Source of the DNA: Acholoe squamosa
Lineage: Eukaryota > Annelida > Polychaeta > Phyllodocida > Polynoidae
Direction of reading: 5' to 3'
NCBI GenBank assembly: GCA_949317995.1
Contig: OX439037.1
Coordinates: 18,402,324 to 18,466,323, forward strand
Length of the DNA stretch: 64,000 bases
The translations under genes were made by a program, and so were the position numbers. Under the pieces are notes generated by a model, which made no database searches, was not told the DNA's origin, and saw nothing but the letters and a program-made list of their open reading frames with translations. Within the stretch, counting starts at the first letter, position 1. Each line of letters opens with the position of its first letter. Positions 31,086 to 41,707 of this stretch are shown here, piece after piece.

Positions 31086-32106
31086 CTAACTCCTTCTCTT
31101 AATCTCATGTTTCTCATCCTTTTCCTTCTCCAACCGAGACAGCTCCAGACTCTGAACATTTTGGGTCAGTTGTACTACTGAAGATACTACATCATTCAGA
31201 TATGCGACTGACCTCTCTTCATGTTGCTGCTGCCAATTCTGAACAAAGTATTCCTGAACTTTAAATGACTCATTCGACATCTTATCCAAAACGTACGCTG
31301 AGGCATCCTTAGTTTTTTGGAGTTCTGACTGTATATGAGACACTATCTGATTCCGGACCAGAAGATTCTGAAGGGTGTTTCTGGCGTCTTGATCTACTGT
31401 ACTTAACGTTTCTCCTGATGTAGTACTCGTATCCTTATATCTTATGTCTTGTGAAGCATACCGAACGTCCCGAGGTGTTTTGAATTCGGAAGAGGTAGTA
31501 GGTGCTGGCGCAGTTTCTCTCTTAGTTCTCCCGTATTGATCCAATATCTGACTCTCCTTACCAGGTGTTCCGAGTGTAGGGAAGTCTTTCTTACTCGACT
31601 CATCGAATTTAGGTGGAGCCGCACCCTTCAGACTACTCAATGGAGAGCGATGCTCCATACCAGACGTGGAAGGAGCCAGTGAGGGACTCTCACTGCGGAT
31701 TTTTTCCGAAACACCCGAGAACCGAGCCGGACTGGGTCTTTGGATGCCCCGGAAACTAAACTTCCAAACTGACTTCGTACGCGATTGCAAACTGTTCCCC
31801 ATCAATGTTTAACCGACCTGACCACATCTTAACTTCAAATGTAGCTTCGAACTTCGAATTTGAGTGCTTAGTTACCTGACAAAATTTTGCAACCTTAGCT
31901 GTCAGACTTCCAAAGTTCTCAATCTTCCAACTATCCCACTTAGCTATTAACATCTGATGCAGTTCCAATACCTTCTCAACTGCGGAAAACACTCCCATCT
32001 GATGGTCTGCCTTTAGATGTCTTACTAACTCACTCATCCGACATGTTCTGATTCCGGAACATACAGCTCCTGTCCAACCTTTATCCATATAGCACCGATA
32101 CAACAA
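31086..32106 (-). CDS. Unrecognised minus-strand ORFs (239 and 116 residues)
   Basis: Two frames overlap by 50 bp. The upstream one (32106-31756) includes CRMSELVRHLKADHQMGVFS and ENFGSLTAKVAKFCQVTKHS. The downstream one (31805-31086) has a Ser/Pro-rich N-terminal half (SPSLAPSTSGMEHRSPLSSL) and a long helical C-terminal half likely to form a coiled coil (VSHIQSELQKTKDASAYVLD; ELSRLEKEKDEKHEIKRRS). I recognise no family. They follow the 32.5-33.7 kb frames on the same strand and may be parts of one broken polyprotein. Confidence 0.45.
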
Positions 32107-32495
32107 TATGTCTAATGAATCTGATGTGGCTAGAAAACCCAGTCAGAATCCCCTTACAGTTTGTAAACAGACACTTCATTAACCTTCTCTTCCCACATAT
32201 CGATCACCCACTTCAACTTTCTGTAGGCGTCGAAATCATAATACTTATCGTTCCGATTGTCTAGAGTTTGTTCAACCCAATTGATGTAGAACATATAGGT
32301 ATTCTTATCTTTCCTAGTCAACTTCATCCACTATTCCAAATCATCTTCACCATTCGCATCTAGCAGAGGAGGGTACCCGAAATACTTCTTATTTCCTTTA
32401 CATTCTAGCAGACACTTCAGGACAAAATCTTTGAAACCTGACTTAACGTTGGCCTGGATTCTCTTCTCATCAAATTTGGATCGTTATCATACTGT
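32107..32495. other. Gap in the minus-strand ORF cluster
   Basis: No long frame. Short minus-strand stretches read protein-like but with stops, consistent with broken coding sequence joining the neighbouring ORFs. Confidence 0.3.
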
Positions 32496-33700
32496 TCAGG
32501 ATGTTGGATATCGACAGTCCAATCCCGTATCCATCTTATCATCTGTCCCCCCTTCAAGATCCCCTTCCGAAGCTTCTGATTTAGAGTCGGACACTATGTC
32601 CTTACTCTGATTTCCAGGCTTATCCCCCTCAGTCTTTTCCTTCTCAACATTCTCTTCTTCAAGCTTCTTCTTATCCTCCTTCATTCTCTTCTTTAACAGA
32701 TTTCTAGCTCTCTTAGTAACCGTCACCTTAAATTCCTCATCCGACAGATTCTTAGCGGCACCATCGGTAGTCAAGTTCCGTGCCAACCTGAGCCTCGCTA
32801 TGTCCACCTTATTCTCCTCGTCTATTCTGATCGCTTCCAACTCCCTCTTCTGCTTCAGAAGAACCTCATTTTGCTCCTCAATCTTATCCTTTAGTTCCTT
32901 ATCCTGAACTGACTCATTCTTAATCCGTCTTTCCTCTTTCTGTAATTTGGTTCTCCTAACTGGGTAAAGGATGGGTCATAAGGTGTGGTAGTTGACCTTG
33001 TACTCATCCGACCTACAGGAGTTGCTTCCGATATCAACTCAATCAACCTCTTCGTAGTAGTACTGCCAGGTCCACCGAGGTAGAACAGGGTGTCAGAAGT
33101 CTCCCTGTCTGGGTGGGTGCTATCCCAACTCTTCTTAACGGATTCACAGATATGATAGAATATGGAACATTTCGCCATCCCCGTAGCCATGTCTATATAT
33201 TTTGTTAAACCCGCAGGAATCATGTCCCTGATGAACCGACTTCACTTCTTATTTATCTTATGTGGCTTACTTAATTTTTCATCCCAAATCTTATTTCTAT
33301 CGATTAGTATAGTGTCGCCATTTGGCCACTGGATAACCCCGGTCTCGAAATTCAGATATCCCTGTTCATTCTCGGGATCCAAGATAGCGGTGGGGGTTTC
33401 CCTAGCCTCTGCACCTTCTTCCTTTCCGAGTGGTTCTTTCCAAGCAGCCTCGTCCTCCCGAATAGTAGGTTTCGTACTTCCATCATCGACATCTGAAGTA
33501 ATAATCATATCCATTCTTTCTGTGTCTGTACTAGTATTCTGACCACTGATTCCAACAATCGTCTCAACTGCCACTGCTTCTTCCAACAATCTCTCGTCTT
33601 CTGAATTGACCAGACTGACCCGGCCTTCTCCGACCTCTATCTTAATTTCCTCAGGCAACATACTTTGTGCCATTACAACGCACAACAGAAGCAAAAGCAC
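32496..33700 (-). pseudogene. Unrecognised secreted- or gag-like protein, broken
   Basis: From ATG 33700 the frame opens with a hydrophobic stretch MLLLLLCVVMAQS resembling a signal peptide, followed by acidic sequence and YLNFETGVIQWPNGDTILID. An in-frame TGA stops it at 33242. The same frame resumes (AGLTKYIDMATGMAKCSIFY, to 32891), then a shift leads to a highly charged coiled-coil region (32840-32496: KRMKEDKKKLEEENVEKEKT). I recognise no family. A signal-like start would be unusual for Gag. If the LTR-like sequence at 29.3-29.8 kb is real, these ORFs would be its internal genes, transcribed leftward. Confidence 0.42.
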
Positions 33701-33905
33701 CCACAGGCACGACAGTTTGCCGCTTAATAGGTTATCTTAACGAATGTTCAGAAATTCTTACGTCTACACTATCTTATTCCACGGAAAAACGCTTCCCATG
33801 TCGCCTCAGGCGTACTGACGCTGCCGGTCACCACGCTTGATTTGACAAGATAGCGGGTCTTCTCGGGAGAACCCTAATTGTGCGGTCAAAGGTCATACCC
33901 GCTTT

Positions 33906-33947
33906 CTTAACCTCGTTCTTGAATCTAGGTTAAAGAACGAGGTTAAG
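33906..33947. repeat. Perfect 15-bp hairpin
   Basis: CTTAACCTCGTTCTT (33906-33920) and its exact complement AAGAACGAGGTTAAG (33933-33947) enclose a 12-nt loop. It sits directly at the left edge of a partial duplicate of the downstream coiled-coil ORF. Confidence 0.85.
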
Positions 33948-34018
33948 ATATTAGTGTCTTGTATGGAAGCCAAACATAAAAGTTTGAATACCAAGAGAAA
34001 CAAGAAAAGGTAGACATG
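33948..34018 (+). repeat. Partial duplicate of the coiled-coil ORF
   Basis: ATGGAAGCCAAACATAAA and ACCAAGAGAAACAAGAAAAG occur here and again at 34157-34224 within the coiled-coil ORF. The present copy lacks about 6 bp in the middle and is followed by a stop, so it is non-coding. Confidence 0.8.
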
Positions 34019-34076
34019 GTTTTGGACACAGCCATTAAGAAGGGCTGTAAGTTGTTTAATAACCATCCGGTTACCA

Positions 34077-34523
34077 TTGGATGAAAGTCTTGTTAAACAG
34101 ATTATGGATGCTGACATCCTGGTAAAGTTAAAACAACTCCAGGAGGCTAAAAAATTAGTCTCTTTTATGGAAGCCAAACATAAATGTTTAGAAGCTGAAT
34201 ACCAAGAGAAACAAGAAAAGGTGAATCAACTTTCCCAGAGTATTGTTTCTAAATCTAACGAGTTGCAAAACTTAAATACCTGGGGTATATCCATGCAAAA
34301 TCAGTTACAAGAACTTCTTAATGCTAACGACCAGGTATCAGACCGGGTACAAAAGGCACAGAATGATCTTCATAAGTTATTGGATGGTGCATCAGCTGTT
34401 GAGCTACAAAGACAACTGTTGTTGGCAAAGACACCTCATTCCGGTACTATGTCCTCTCCTACTCAAAGTTTCGTGAAAACTGGGGGAGATGGGGCAGAGC
34501 AGTCTATAGTGGTGGTGATTTAA
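34077..34523 (+). CDS. Coiled-coil ORF of unknown function
   Basis: An open frame of 148 codons, strongly heptad-like (LVKLKQLQEAKKLVSFMEAK; EKVNQLSQSIVSKSNELQNL) up to about residue 115, then a Ser/Thr/Gly tail. It may be a last exon or the end of a retroelement ORF. A Ty3/gypsy insertion begins 50 bp after its stop, and an AATAAA (39519-39524) follows on the far side of that insertion, so its original 3' untranslated region seems split by the element. No family recognised. Confidence 0.4.
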   Translation: MDESLVKQIMDADILVKLKQLQEAKKLVSFMEAKHKCLEAEYQEKQEKVNQLSQSIVSKSNELQNLNTWGISMQNQLQELLNANDQVSDRVQKAQNDLHKLLDGASAVELQRQLLLAKTPHSGTMSSPTQSFVKTGGDGAEQSIVVVI

Positions 34524-34573
34524 TTTGGATGCCTGGCAGCAAAGCAGGCAACACAGTGCTGCCACCAGGAGGG

Positions 34574-34746
34574 TGTGGAGTTTGCTGAAGATTAATCAAG
34601 AACGAATAGAAACATGTGCTTATTGGTTTCCCGTCATCCCGGAAGTCTGTCTATTTCTGTAAAAGTTGTGTGGTTATACAGAGTTACAACGATACGATAG
34701 ATCGCGCCACTGCACATACTTTCCCGCCGATACGGACGATACTACA
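34574..34746 (-). repeat. 3' LTR of the Ty3/gypsy element
   Basis: Begins TGTGGAGTTTGCTG and ends GGACGATACTACA in plus-strand reading. It differs from the other LTR in the segments GCACATAC (versus GCGCGTAC) and CCGATACG (versus CCGTTACG). Confidence 0.95.
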
Positions 34747-34757
34747 TCCCTCCCCTT
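34747..34757 (-). other. Polypurine tract of the Ty3/gypsy element
   Basis: On the minus strand AAGGGGAGGGA directly abuts the 3' LTR. It would prime plus-strand DNA synthesis. Confidence 0.85.
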
Positions 34758-34979
34758 GTTATTTGTTGAAACCATACATGAGATAAAACAGTTTTACTGT
34801 TTGATATGAATAAACATGGTATGATAATACAACCACTTAGTGTTGAGTCTCTTTGATCAGATATATAACCTGAAATATGAAATACACTTTTAACTCAAAT
34901 TCACTTTGTCAGTTCTCTCAATGTTCAATATGATCAGATAACCACAAGTCACTTGTCACAAATATATTATAGTTTCTCA

Positions 34980-36095
34980 CTAAGTCACAAAATCAGTCAT
35001 CCAGTTTGGAGTGCGTCTCTCACGTGTGGGTCTCGGAGATTGTGGAGGCACAACTTTGGAAACAGTGGGGTTTGGTGTGTTAACAGATAACTCTGTTGGT
35101 ACATGAGTAGATACAGGACTAGCATTCATAGGACTAGTAGGCACAGAAGTTGGTTCAGGTGGAATAAACCTTTTTATGTGTGCAGTATTTCTCATACGGG
35201 CAGGTCCGCCTGGACTTTGCACTACTACTGCATTTCCTTTTTTCTCAATAATCTCATGGGGAGTTGGATTAAATGGTGGAGTAATTTTGTCAGTTTTGTA
35301 AAGTTCTTTCACTAGCACTTTGTCTCCAACTTCAAGATCACTGTCTTTAGCTAGATTTCGGGTGTCAGCATACTCCTTCCCCTTTAGCTTTCTAAGAGCG
35401 TCTCGCTCCTTCATAGCATCAAGTCTATCTTGTAGATGTAGATCAGAATCAGTCATTTTGACTTCAGGTAACTTGGTTCTGAGCTTTCTTCTATACATGA
35501 GCTCAGCAGGGCTAATGTTAGTCACTGTATGCGGAGTGGATCGGTAATGGAACAAGAACTCTTTGAGATTCTCGACCCAGTCTTTCTTTTCCACCCGGGC
35601 GATTCGGATGATTTTTAGAAGTGTGGAATTTAGTCTCTCGACTTTGCCATTACTCTGTGACCAATATGGAACACCTTTTAGATGTTCGATGTTGCGCTCT
35701 GACAGAAACTCTTCAAACTCTGTTGACGCGAACGGTTGTCCATTATCACTTCGCAGTGTCTCAGGGTATCCATGATTGAAGAACATGTGATCTAGACACT
35801 TTTTCACATTTTCAGCTGTAGTCTTCTTGAGACACACTACCTCAGGCCAGCGCGAGAAGTAGTCTACAACAACAAGTAGGTGGTATTCGCCTGGAATATC
35901 TAGTAAATCAACAGCAATGTCAACCCAAGGACCAGTCGGGAGTTCTGTTGACTTTATCGGTTCAGGTCTCATACCTCTTCCAACTATCTGACATGGACCG
36001 CAGGACTTATTTCTCCACTTGTGAGTCCATACCAGGCCACCAACACTTCTCTCTGAGTCTACTTTTGGTGCGCACAATGCCTTGATGTCCTTCAT
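34980..36095 (-). pseudogene. Ty3/gypsy integrase
   Basis: The frame is open for 371 residues. The core holds VDIAVDLLDI (first Asp), VVDYFSRWPEV, TLRSDNGQPFASTEFEEFL (second Asp) and NGKVERLNSTLLK (Glu). The C-terminal domain carries KVLVKELYKTDKITPPFNPT and GPARMRNTAHIKRF, as in gypsy integrases. No chromodomain is seen. The N-terminal HHCC finger lies partly upstream in a shifted frame (ELAHEGHQG just before 36095), so the enzyme is separated from RNase H by a frameshift near 36100-36150. The catalytic triad itself is present. Confidence 0.92.
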
Positions 36096-36150
36096 GCGCC
36101 AATTCGACGGTGCGGGCCCACAATGCTTCAGGTAACATGATTCGGTTACC

Positions 36151-36795
36151 TCACATAACTACTTGGCCTGCTATCCATAGGTCATTTTGCAGAGCTTTAT
36201 ATATAGTACCGTTGAGCTTTGTCCAGTCTCCGGACTGAATCGCTTCTCTCACTAAATTTAGTGTTTCATCATCTTCTGACAGTTTCTCAACATCTTTTGG
36301 CACAAGTGCGACAGGTACAGCATCTCGCACTACAGAATATGCATAGTCACTAGTTGAGATTCCAGATCTGTTGTCACTTACAGTACTATCAGGTATTGGC
36401 AGTCTACTCAATACATCGGCTTTGTTTTCCTTGCCAGGAATATGTGTTATACGGTACTTGTACTGCTGTAGATATAATATCCATCGCTCAATCCTTGCAG
36501 ATGGAGGCTTTGAGTTTGGGCTCAAGAGTGACACAAGGGGCTTATGATCGGTTTGCACTTCAAAGTCAATTCCGATCAGATACAGATAAAACTTCCTACA
36601 CGCCCAATACACGCCTAGTGCTTCTCGTTCAAACTGAGAATAACGTCTCTCTACGCTGGTTAGCTTCCGGCTAGCGTAGTATACAGGCCGGTACGTGCCG
36701 TCTTCCTGTTCCTGCTCTAGGATAGCACCTAAACCCACTGGTGACGCATCAGTAGTAATGCGGGTTGGTGCGCCTGGTGTGAAATACACCATCAC
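36151..36795 (-). pseudogene. Ty3/gypsy RNase H
   Basis: The frame, open after a stop at 36853, contains TRITTDASPVGLGAILEQEQ (first Asp), REALGVYWACRKFYLYLIG (Glu), FEVQTDHKPLV (Asp) and ERWILYLQQYKYRITHIPGK. These are the RNase H residues of gypsy Pol. It is in the same frame as the RT part and is separated from it only by a single TAG. Confidence 0.92.
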
Positions 36796-36852
36796 TGGAG
36801 CTCTTGAAAGGCACTCTTTAACATCATTAAATGCCTTCTCCTCTTGGGATGT

Positions 36853-38541
36853 CTACTTCCACTCTGCCTTATCGCGGGTTTGTTCCCAGAGGGGTGCTGT
36901 GATGGTCGCGAAATGGGGAATAAACTTGGCACAGAACTGAGCTAGACCGAGGAAACTCCTCGTCTCCGCCGCATCCTTTGGATATGGTGCTTCTACTACT
37001 GCTTTGACTTCATCACTAGCAACTTGCAACCCATCCTTTGTGATCACATGTCCCATGTATTTTATTTCTGACATGTTGATTTGACACTTTGATGCATTTA
37101 AGGTGAGTCCATGCTCATCGAGCTTTCTGATGACCTGCTCCAGGCGCTTGTCATGTTCCGCCTGATCAGCTCCAACTAAGATGATATCAGACATATTATA
37201 AGCTCCGGGACAGTCTCTGATTACCTGACTTATCAGCTGCTGAAACTTCTCAGTTGCCATATTCACACCAAATACAAGTCGCTTGTATTGATAAAGGCCA
37301 TGCGGACCAGCAAACGTAGTGATTGGTCTTGACTCGGGATGGAGTTCAACTTGATGATATGCCATATTTAGGTCAAGTTTGGAGAACACCTTACCACCAC
37401 TCAACTCCTGTAGTGTTTCCTCTATGGTTGGAACCGGGTGTCGCTCACGGATGATTGCCTCATTCGGTCTCCGCATATCGAGACACAGACGGACATCACC
37501 ATACGGCTTCTCTACAGAAACTAGGGGACTAACCCAATGTGTGGGACCTTTTACTTTTTTAATTACGTCCAGTTTCTCCAACTCCTCGAGTTTATCGGCC
37601 ACTTTCTTTCTACGGCTGAACGGTATTTTACGGGGCGGTTGGATAACTGTTGGGACAGTTTCGTCAATATGTAGTTTTAACTGAAAATCCTTGAGTTTAC
37701 CCAAACCTTTGAACACTCTTGGGTATTGGACCTTAAGCTGATCCCACTGACTAACATACTGCGATTTCACATTGCAACTATTAACACCAATTTTCAGAAT
37801 ACCCAGATTTTCCGAGATTTCATGTCCGATCAGTGTAGGGTGATCACCAGTAACAATATAGAACTCAATTTCTTTTGATATACCAGTTTCAGGGACACTC
37901 ACAGTACTTACAGTTTTACCAACAAGTTTGAGAGGTGTACTTGAACCATACGGATATACCTTTTTAGTACACTCAGACCTCGGCTTTTGGCTGCAAAAAG
38001 AATCAAGTACATTTTCAGACATCAAATTACAGTTTGCACCAGAATCAATAATGACATCATTCAAAGTACCATCAATCAACAGTTTCAAAGTGTTTGATTT
38101 CTTTTTTTCTGTAGTACTAAACACATGAAAGTCATCATTTTCAGTCGGTTGAGCACTATTATCGTCATCAGTCACATTGCGCACACTTTCAGATCCACCT
38201 CGACTATGACCTCTGTTTTGTCCACGGCCTCGGCCGCGTCCATGGTTTTGTCCACCTTGACTACACTCCGGCTTGGTGCGACAGACTGACTCAAAATGAC
38301 CGGTGAAGCCACATTTTTCGCACACATGATTCTTCGACTTACGACAGTCCTTTGACATGTGACCTTTTTCACCACACTGGTAACAACTGCCTGTAAATTT
38401 TTTGTCGCCTCCAGTCGCACCGCCTCGGTTGGAGGATTTACCCCGGGATGAATGACCTTCTCCACTAACATGATTGACCTGCTTATTTGTGGATGACGGT
38501 ACGAGCACTAGCGCCGCTTTGTCATGGTACTCGCCGATCAC
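36853..38541 (-). pseudogene. Ty3/gypsy nucleocapsid, protease and reverse transcriptase
   Basis: Order of domains: two CCHC knuckles (CYQCGEKGHMSKDC and CEKCGFTGHFESVC), a protease with IIDSGANCNLM, then RT with VSPLVSVEKPYGDVRLCLDM (motif 1-2), KLDLNMAYHQVELHPESRPI and the palm region. The catalytic palm box reads YNMSDIILVG, where relatives have two adjacent Asp (SDDI), so one catalytic Asp seems lost. The frame ends with a TAG at 36853 and continues into RNase H in the same frame. Its start overlaps the end of gag by 20 bp in another frame, which may be normal frameshift expression or decay. Confidence 0.9.
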
Positions 38542-39050
38542 TCATGCTTTCTAAGGTCAAGTCCTTTTCCCTATACAGTTTACTTTTCAGGCCAGTGTCT
38601 TTTATGTGTGACAGAACGCGGTCTCTAACCTGGTTACTGCTGTCATCTTTGTAGTCACAATGCTTCACTATAGCTTTCAGCCTAATTATGTAGTTATTTA
38701 CTGTTTCACCGGGTTCAGGTTGTGTGTCGAGGAATTTCTGACGGGCTTTTGGGATACAGATTTTCAACTTGAAATACCCATCAAATAGTCCAGAGGTTAC
38801 TTTGTAGATATTGGTATTGGCACCCACAGTTTTCTCGGCATCGGAAAAATTATTGTATACCTCCAGGACCCCCGAATAGTAACATACGGGCTTGTGAAAC
38901 TTTGGCATCTTTAACCTCTGCTGCGGTCAAATAAATGTCGAAATCGGACTTCCATTGGGTCCATCTTTGATTCAGGGTCTCAGGTTCACCCACTATGTCA
39001 AACTGTGGAATTGGACACATGCCACTAGTAGTACCCATAGCAAACTCCAT
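38522..39050 (-). pseudogene. Ty3/gypsy Gag, frameshifted
   Basis: ATG 39050 opens MEFAMGTTSGMCPIPQFDIV and LNQRWTQWKSDFDIYLTAAE, the start of many invertebrate gypsy Gags. The frame must shift near 38860-38910 to reach the second half (KTVGANTNIYKVTSGLFDGY; ARQKFLDTQPEPGETVNNYI), which is the capsid C-terminal region. The zinc knuckles follow in the Pol frame at about 38300. Confidence 0.85.
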
Positions 39051-39303
39051 GATTCAGATAGTTGCACAAATTTAATATGACAGGTGTAGACAACAGATTG
39101 AACTTGTCAGGGCAACAGATTTAACTTGGCAGGGTAGCAAATTCAGCTAGGCACAAATTGAATTTTAGCCAGGCCAGACTTCCAGAATGTTCTACTTTGG
39201 GCAGTTCAGTTTGCACTTTGACAAACCTCAGATTTGCATTCCAATTAAACTGGGCATCATATTAAACACTGCCTGATTCAACAGTTGTGTCGCAGATTCG
39301 ATG

Positions 39304-39321
39304 ATCCCATCCTCGTCGCCA
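39304..39321 (-). other. tRNA-Ser primer-binding site
   Basis: The minus strand reads TGGCGACGAGGATGGGAT starting 2 nt inside the 5' LTR. Its complement ATCCCATCCTCGTCGCCA matches the 3' end of eukaryotic tRNA-Ser(GCU) as I remember it, including the CCA. Confidence 0.8.
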
Positions 39322-39323
39322 AA

Positions 39324-39496
39324 TGTGGAGTTTGCTGAAGATTAATCAAGAACGAATAGAAACATGTGCTTATTGGTTTCCCGTCATCCCGGAAGTCTGT
39401 CTATTTCTGTAAAAGTTGTGTGGTTATACAGAGTTACAACGATACGATAGATCGCGCCACTGCGCGTACTTTCCCGCCGTTACGGACGATACTACA
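39324..39496 (-). repeat. 5' LTR of the Ty3/gypsy element
   Basis: Same 173-bp sequence as the other LTR apart from three bases. It lies upstream of gag in the direction of transcription. Confidence 0.95.
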
Positions 39497-39501
39497 GAGG
39501 G

Positions 39502-41700
39502 TGTCACCAGAACTAAATAATAAAATGGTTCACTTCCCGGCAAAGAGAGACCAGCGAAAACCTAAGTCCAATGGTGCACACGTAATGAGCTACATCCTAT
39601 CAGAATAAATGGCACCCTATGACTAGGGAAGGGGTACATGATTCTTTTAAATACATATCAGACAAAGACATAGCAGCTTTGATACCTGCTTTAAAAAGGC
39701 ACCTGTAACCTTTCCGAACTCATTCTTGCTGTATATATGTTGGTGTGTGTCCTTTGAACCTGTCTGAGCAGGGAAGTGATAGGCCTCTGTTTCCAGAAAT
39801 TCTTTAGGTCATTTCTGTGCTTATCAAGTGTGGTTCTAACTCTCTTTTTGTTTCTTTATCTATCTCGCTGGAAACTTCTTTTCCCAGACATTCTGTCAGC
39901 TTAAATGCCTTAAGATCCCCACCAGAATTCCTATGTGCTTTCATGTTAGCTTCTATTTTCTGGCGTACAAGTCCATGGATACACTCTCAGCCGCAACTGT
40001 AAATACCCCTATAAGTAAGCAGTAGAACTACCTGTACCCACAGCAGAATGTACTTCAGGCTAGTTTGCCATGCTATTCTTACTGTCCATTCATCTTTGAT
40101 GAGTGGTCAGGAAATAATTATAGTTGGCATATATGTAGCAGGTAACGTTTTCCCGCTTTTTTTTTATATATAATCCGCACCATCTCATCACACAGACCAA
40201 GACAAATTGTGAAATGGCCGGACACATAGGCATATATCCTTTTGACAAACTTTAGTCAGAGAGTTAGACCTTTCGACTAAAATCTGAACCATATATTTTA
40301 TTTTTCCGCAGGTTTGATGTAAAGATAAACGAGAACCTTTGTTCAAAATGATTATTACTATACATGTTGTGCATGAAGAAGTAAATTCCCTCAATTATAC
40401 ATGTATTACTGGTTCCATTCTGACAAAATAAAATACGAATGTACTAGGGTCAGACTCTCACACTATGAACATTTATGCCTCGGGAATGAGACTTTGGGAA
40501 ACTCAAAACAAGCTTGATTAACTCTATTCAATCGAAAAAGCAAGACATTGGCTCATAAGCTCCTGGCATACAAGGGTGATCTACACAGATGCACTGTTAT
40601 CGCCACCGGACGTGGATTTGGCAGTTTTTGCATCAATCCGACACTTTTTATTCATATACATATACCTTTGCGAATTTCGGGGATGTGCATTACACTATTG
40701 TTTTCCCTCGCAACTACGTCCAATGGTACACATAATAAGCCACATCTTATCAGAATAAATGGCACCCTATGACTGGGGAAGGGATAGACAATTCCCTGAA
40801 ATACATATCAGACAAAGCTGGTGGTTAAGCCAGTTTTTATGAACCACCTTGTACTAGAGCTAGGTATCAAGGAGAACGCACCATGGGAAAATGTAATAAT
40901 ATTAATGGGGGTTCTGTACTATGCACAGCATGTAGGTGACAAAATCAAGTGAAATAGTGTTAAAAATATGTGTTACATGGCTAGGATTATATGGTATATT
41001 AGGTATTTATTTTATAATTTTCCATTTGCTCAGGCCATAGGCTAATGTCTAATTAAACTGTTAGAATGAATGGAAAGGAATGCTGCCCTTTGATTGGCTA
41101 AGACATACTGTATCCCACCCTGGCATCGGATGAAAAACTAGAGGAAAATCCACAAAATGTCTTTAATATCTTAAAATTATTTTTTGCAAAAGTGACGTCA
41201 CACTATCCTTAACACCCTTCCCCTCCACACACACACAGCCCATGTCACACTTTGTCACAATCGGAAAATCCCACCCCCCTACCACCCCTTCTGTGTGATG
41301 TAATTTATGGATGGTCCCACAAATGAAATTGACTCGTGAACTGTAGAAGTGACTTATGACTAGTCTTCTACCTCATGGTTGATAAATGTGATAAATTGCA
41401 GGTATTATGAGGAAAGATTGATAGGGCCGGCTCTGGTTACAAGTTTGATTGGGTAGTGTAATAGATAAAAAGCCTCTTTTGCTCTGGGATGGAGTCGGGG
41501 GCTCCTTTACCAAAAAACACTTTGGCTATCTTCATAGTGCTGACTAAATGTATTAAGAATAGAATAGCCATCAATCGTATGGGAAAACAAGCGCTGGGAC
41601 CCCCATTTCTTTTACAGGTTTGGAGACAAGGAGCCACTATGATAGAAGAGCATACTAAAAAGTAACATGCTGAAAGGGAACTGTCCATGTTCCATATGTC
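39502..41700. other. No gene; one dispersed duplicated segment
   Basis: About 100 bp at 39567-39670 recurs at about 40718-40820 with high similarity (both contain ATCAGAATAAATGGCACCCT and AAATACATATCAGACAAAG). No convincing ORF. Short purine/pyrimidine runs such as CACACACACACA at about 41228 are present. Confidence 0.5.
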
Positions 41701-41707
41701 AAGGCCT

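Larger units (their letters stand above)
34574..39496 (-). mobile_element. Ty3/gypsy LTR retrotransposon, full-length but defective
   Basis: The 4,923-bp element reads leftward. It has 173-bp LTRs (TG...CA on the strand shown), a primer-binding site, a polypurine tract and a GAGGG duplication on both sides (34569-34573 and 39497-39501). Gene order gag-protease-RT-RNase H-integrase is that of Ty3/gypsy. The LTRs differ at three of 173 positions, so insertion is fairly recent, yet the coding region has frameshifts and a stop. The tRNA-Ser primer is a feature I associate with Mag-type lineages; this assignment is tentative. Confidence 0.95.
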
